From Heterostelium album PN500 (Eukaryota > Evosea > Eumycetozoa > Acytosteliales > Acytosteliaceae), in contig NW_008805063.1 in the NCBI RefSeq assembly GCF_000004825.1, positions 682,857 through 746,856 of the forward strand: a stretch of DNA of 64,000 bases, given 5' to 3'. The notes under the pieces were generated by a model that worked only from the letters and a program-made list of their open reading frames with translations, ran no database searches and had not been told where the DNA came from. The first letter of the stretch is position 1. Each line of letters begins with the position of its first letter. The translations under genes and the position numbers were made by a program. Below, in pieces: positions 63,657-64,000 of this stretch.

Positions 63657-64000
63657 TTTATAATATCTCTAACTCTTAAAAGGGGGACAAGTAAGTGACG
63701 AAAAAAAGGAATTAACTTGATTCAAAGTGCGTTGTTTTTGTGCCAAATTTTTTACACACAAAATTAAAAAATAAAAAATTTAAAAAAATTGAAAAAATTC
63801 GTATTGAAAAAAATAACAGTGCCTATCATTTTTCTATGAGGACCATTCTGTTGAATCGGTTAAAATAAATGCACGAGCATTAATTTTCGATTTTATCAAT
63901 TTTTTTTTACAATTCTTTTTTTTTAATTTCTTTTTTTTTATTGGTAGATAATAATGATATACTTTTGATAATATTAAAATTTAAATAAATACATTTTTAA
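63657..64000. other. Promoter region of rps11 and right edge
   Basis: AT-rich DNA upstream of rps11, starting with a short G-run (GGGGGACAAG at 63681) that may belong to the leader. No gene is visible up to the window end. Confidence 0.4.

Overview
The window looks like nuclear DNA of a social amoeba (Dictyostelia). Spacers and introns are very AT-rich. Introns are short (about 70-230 bp) GT-AG introns. Coding DNA is full of CAA/AAC-type triplet runs giving poly-Q, poly-N and poly-S tracts. The gene content also fits: a dictyostelid-type EGF/IPT/ComC-like surface family, a neurofibromin homologue, GBA2, an actin paralogue, and LINE remnants beside tRNA genes. Codons such as CTC, GTC and CGT are used more than expected for D. 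discoideum, so a non-discoideum dictyostelid is plausible; I cannot name the species. Exon models below were built by hand from splice sites and reading-frame continuity.

Left block (1-7.2 kb): the 3' part of a kanadaptin-like FHA gene (+), the mitochondrial methylcrotonyl-CoA carboxylase beta subunit (-), and a half-size ABC-B transporter (+).

Accessory block (7.3-15.5 kb): a gene-poor, decaying region. It holds a tRNA-Pro with one LINE remnant just upstream and another downstream, a MITE-like element, a TM9SF (nonaspanin) copy with two disabling differences, a cytochrome P450 remnant, and a tRNA-Lys beside another piece of the second LINE.

Housekeeping block (15.8-32.3 kb): WDR12/Ytm1 (ribosome biogenesis), cobalamin adenosyltransferase, a 1578-residue low-complexity PRRC2/BAT2-like protein with a splice-created mini-uORF, a SAP-domain protein split by a one-base frame change, a divergent actin, and non-lysosomal glucosylceramidase GBA2.

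Surface-protein array (32.4-46.0 kb): three tandem five-exon genes of about 1300 residues each. Each has a signal peptide, a large ectodomain with IPT and EGF units, a ComC-type C-terminal domain, a membrane helix and a short tail. Long near-identical tracts that include an intron alternate with strongly diverged ectodomain patches, as expected from gene conversion plus diversification. This is the most interesting locus in the window.

Right block (46.0-64.0 kb): a complete seven-exon neurofibromin (NF1-type RasGAP, 2644 aa), an Fyv7/CCDC59-like rRNA-processing factor, an LRR-coiled-coil-pseudoGTPase fusion, a NUDT5-like ADP-sugar hydrolase, dihydropteridine reductase, and ribosomal protein S11 (uS17) with a five-codon first exon.
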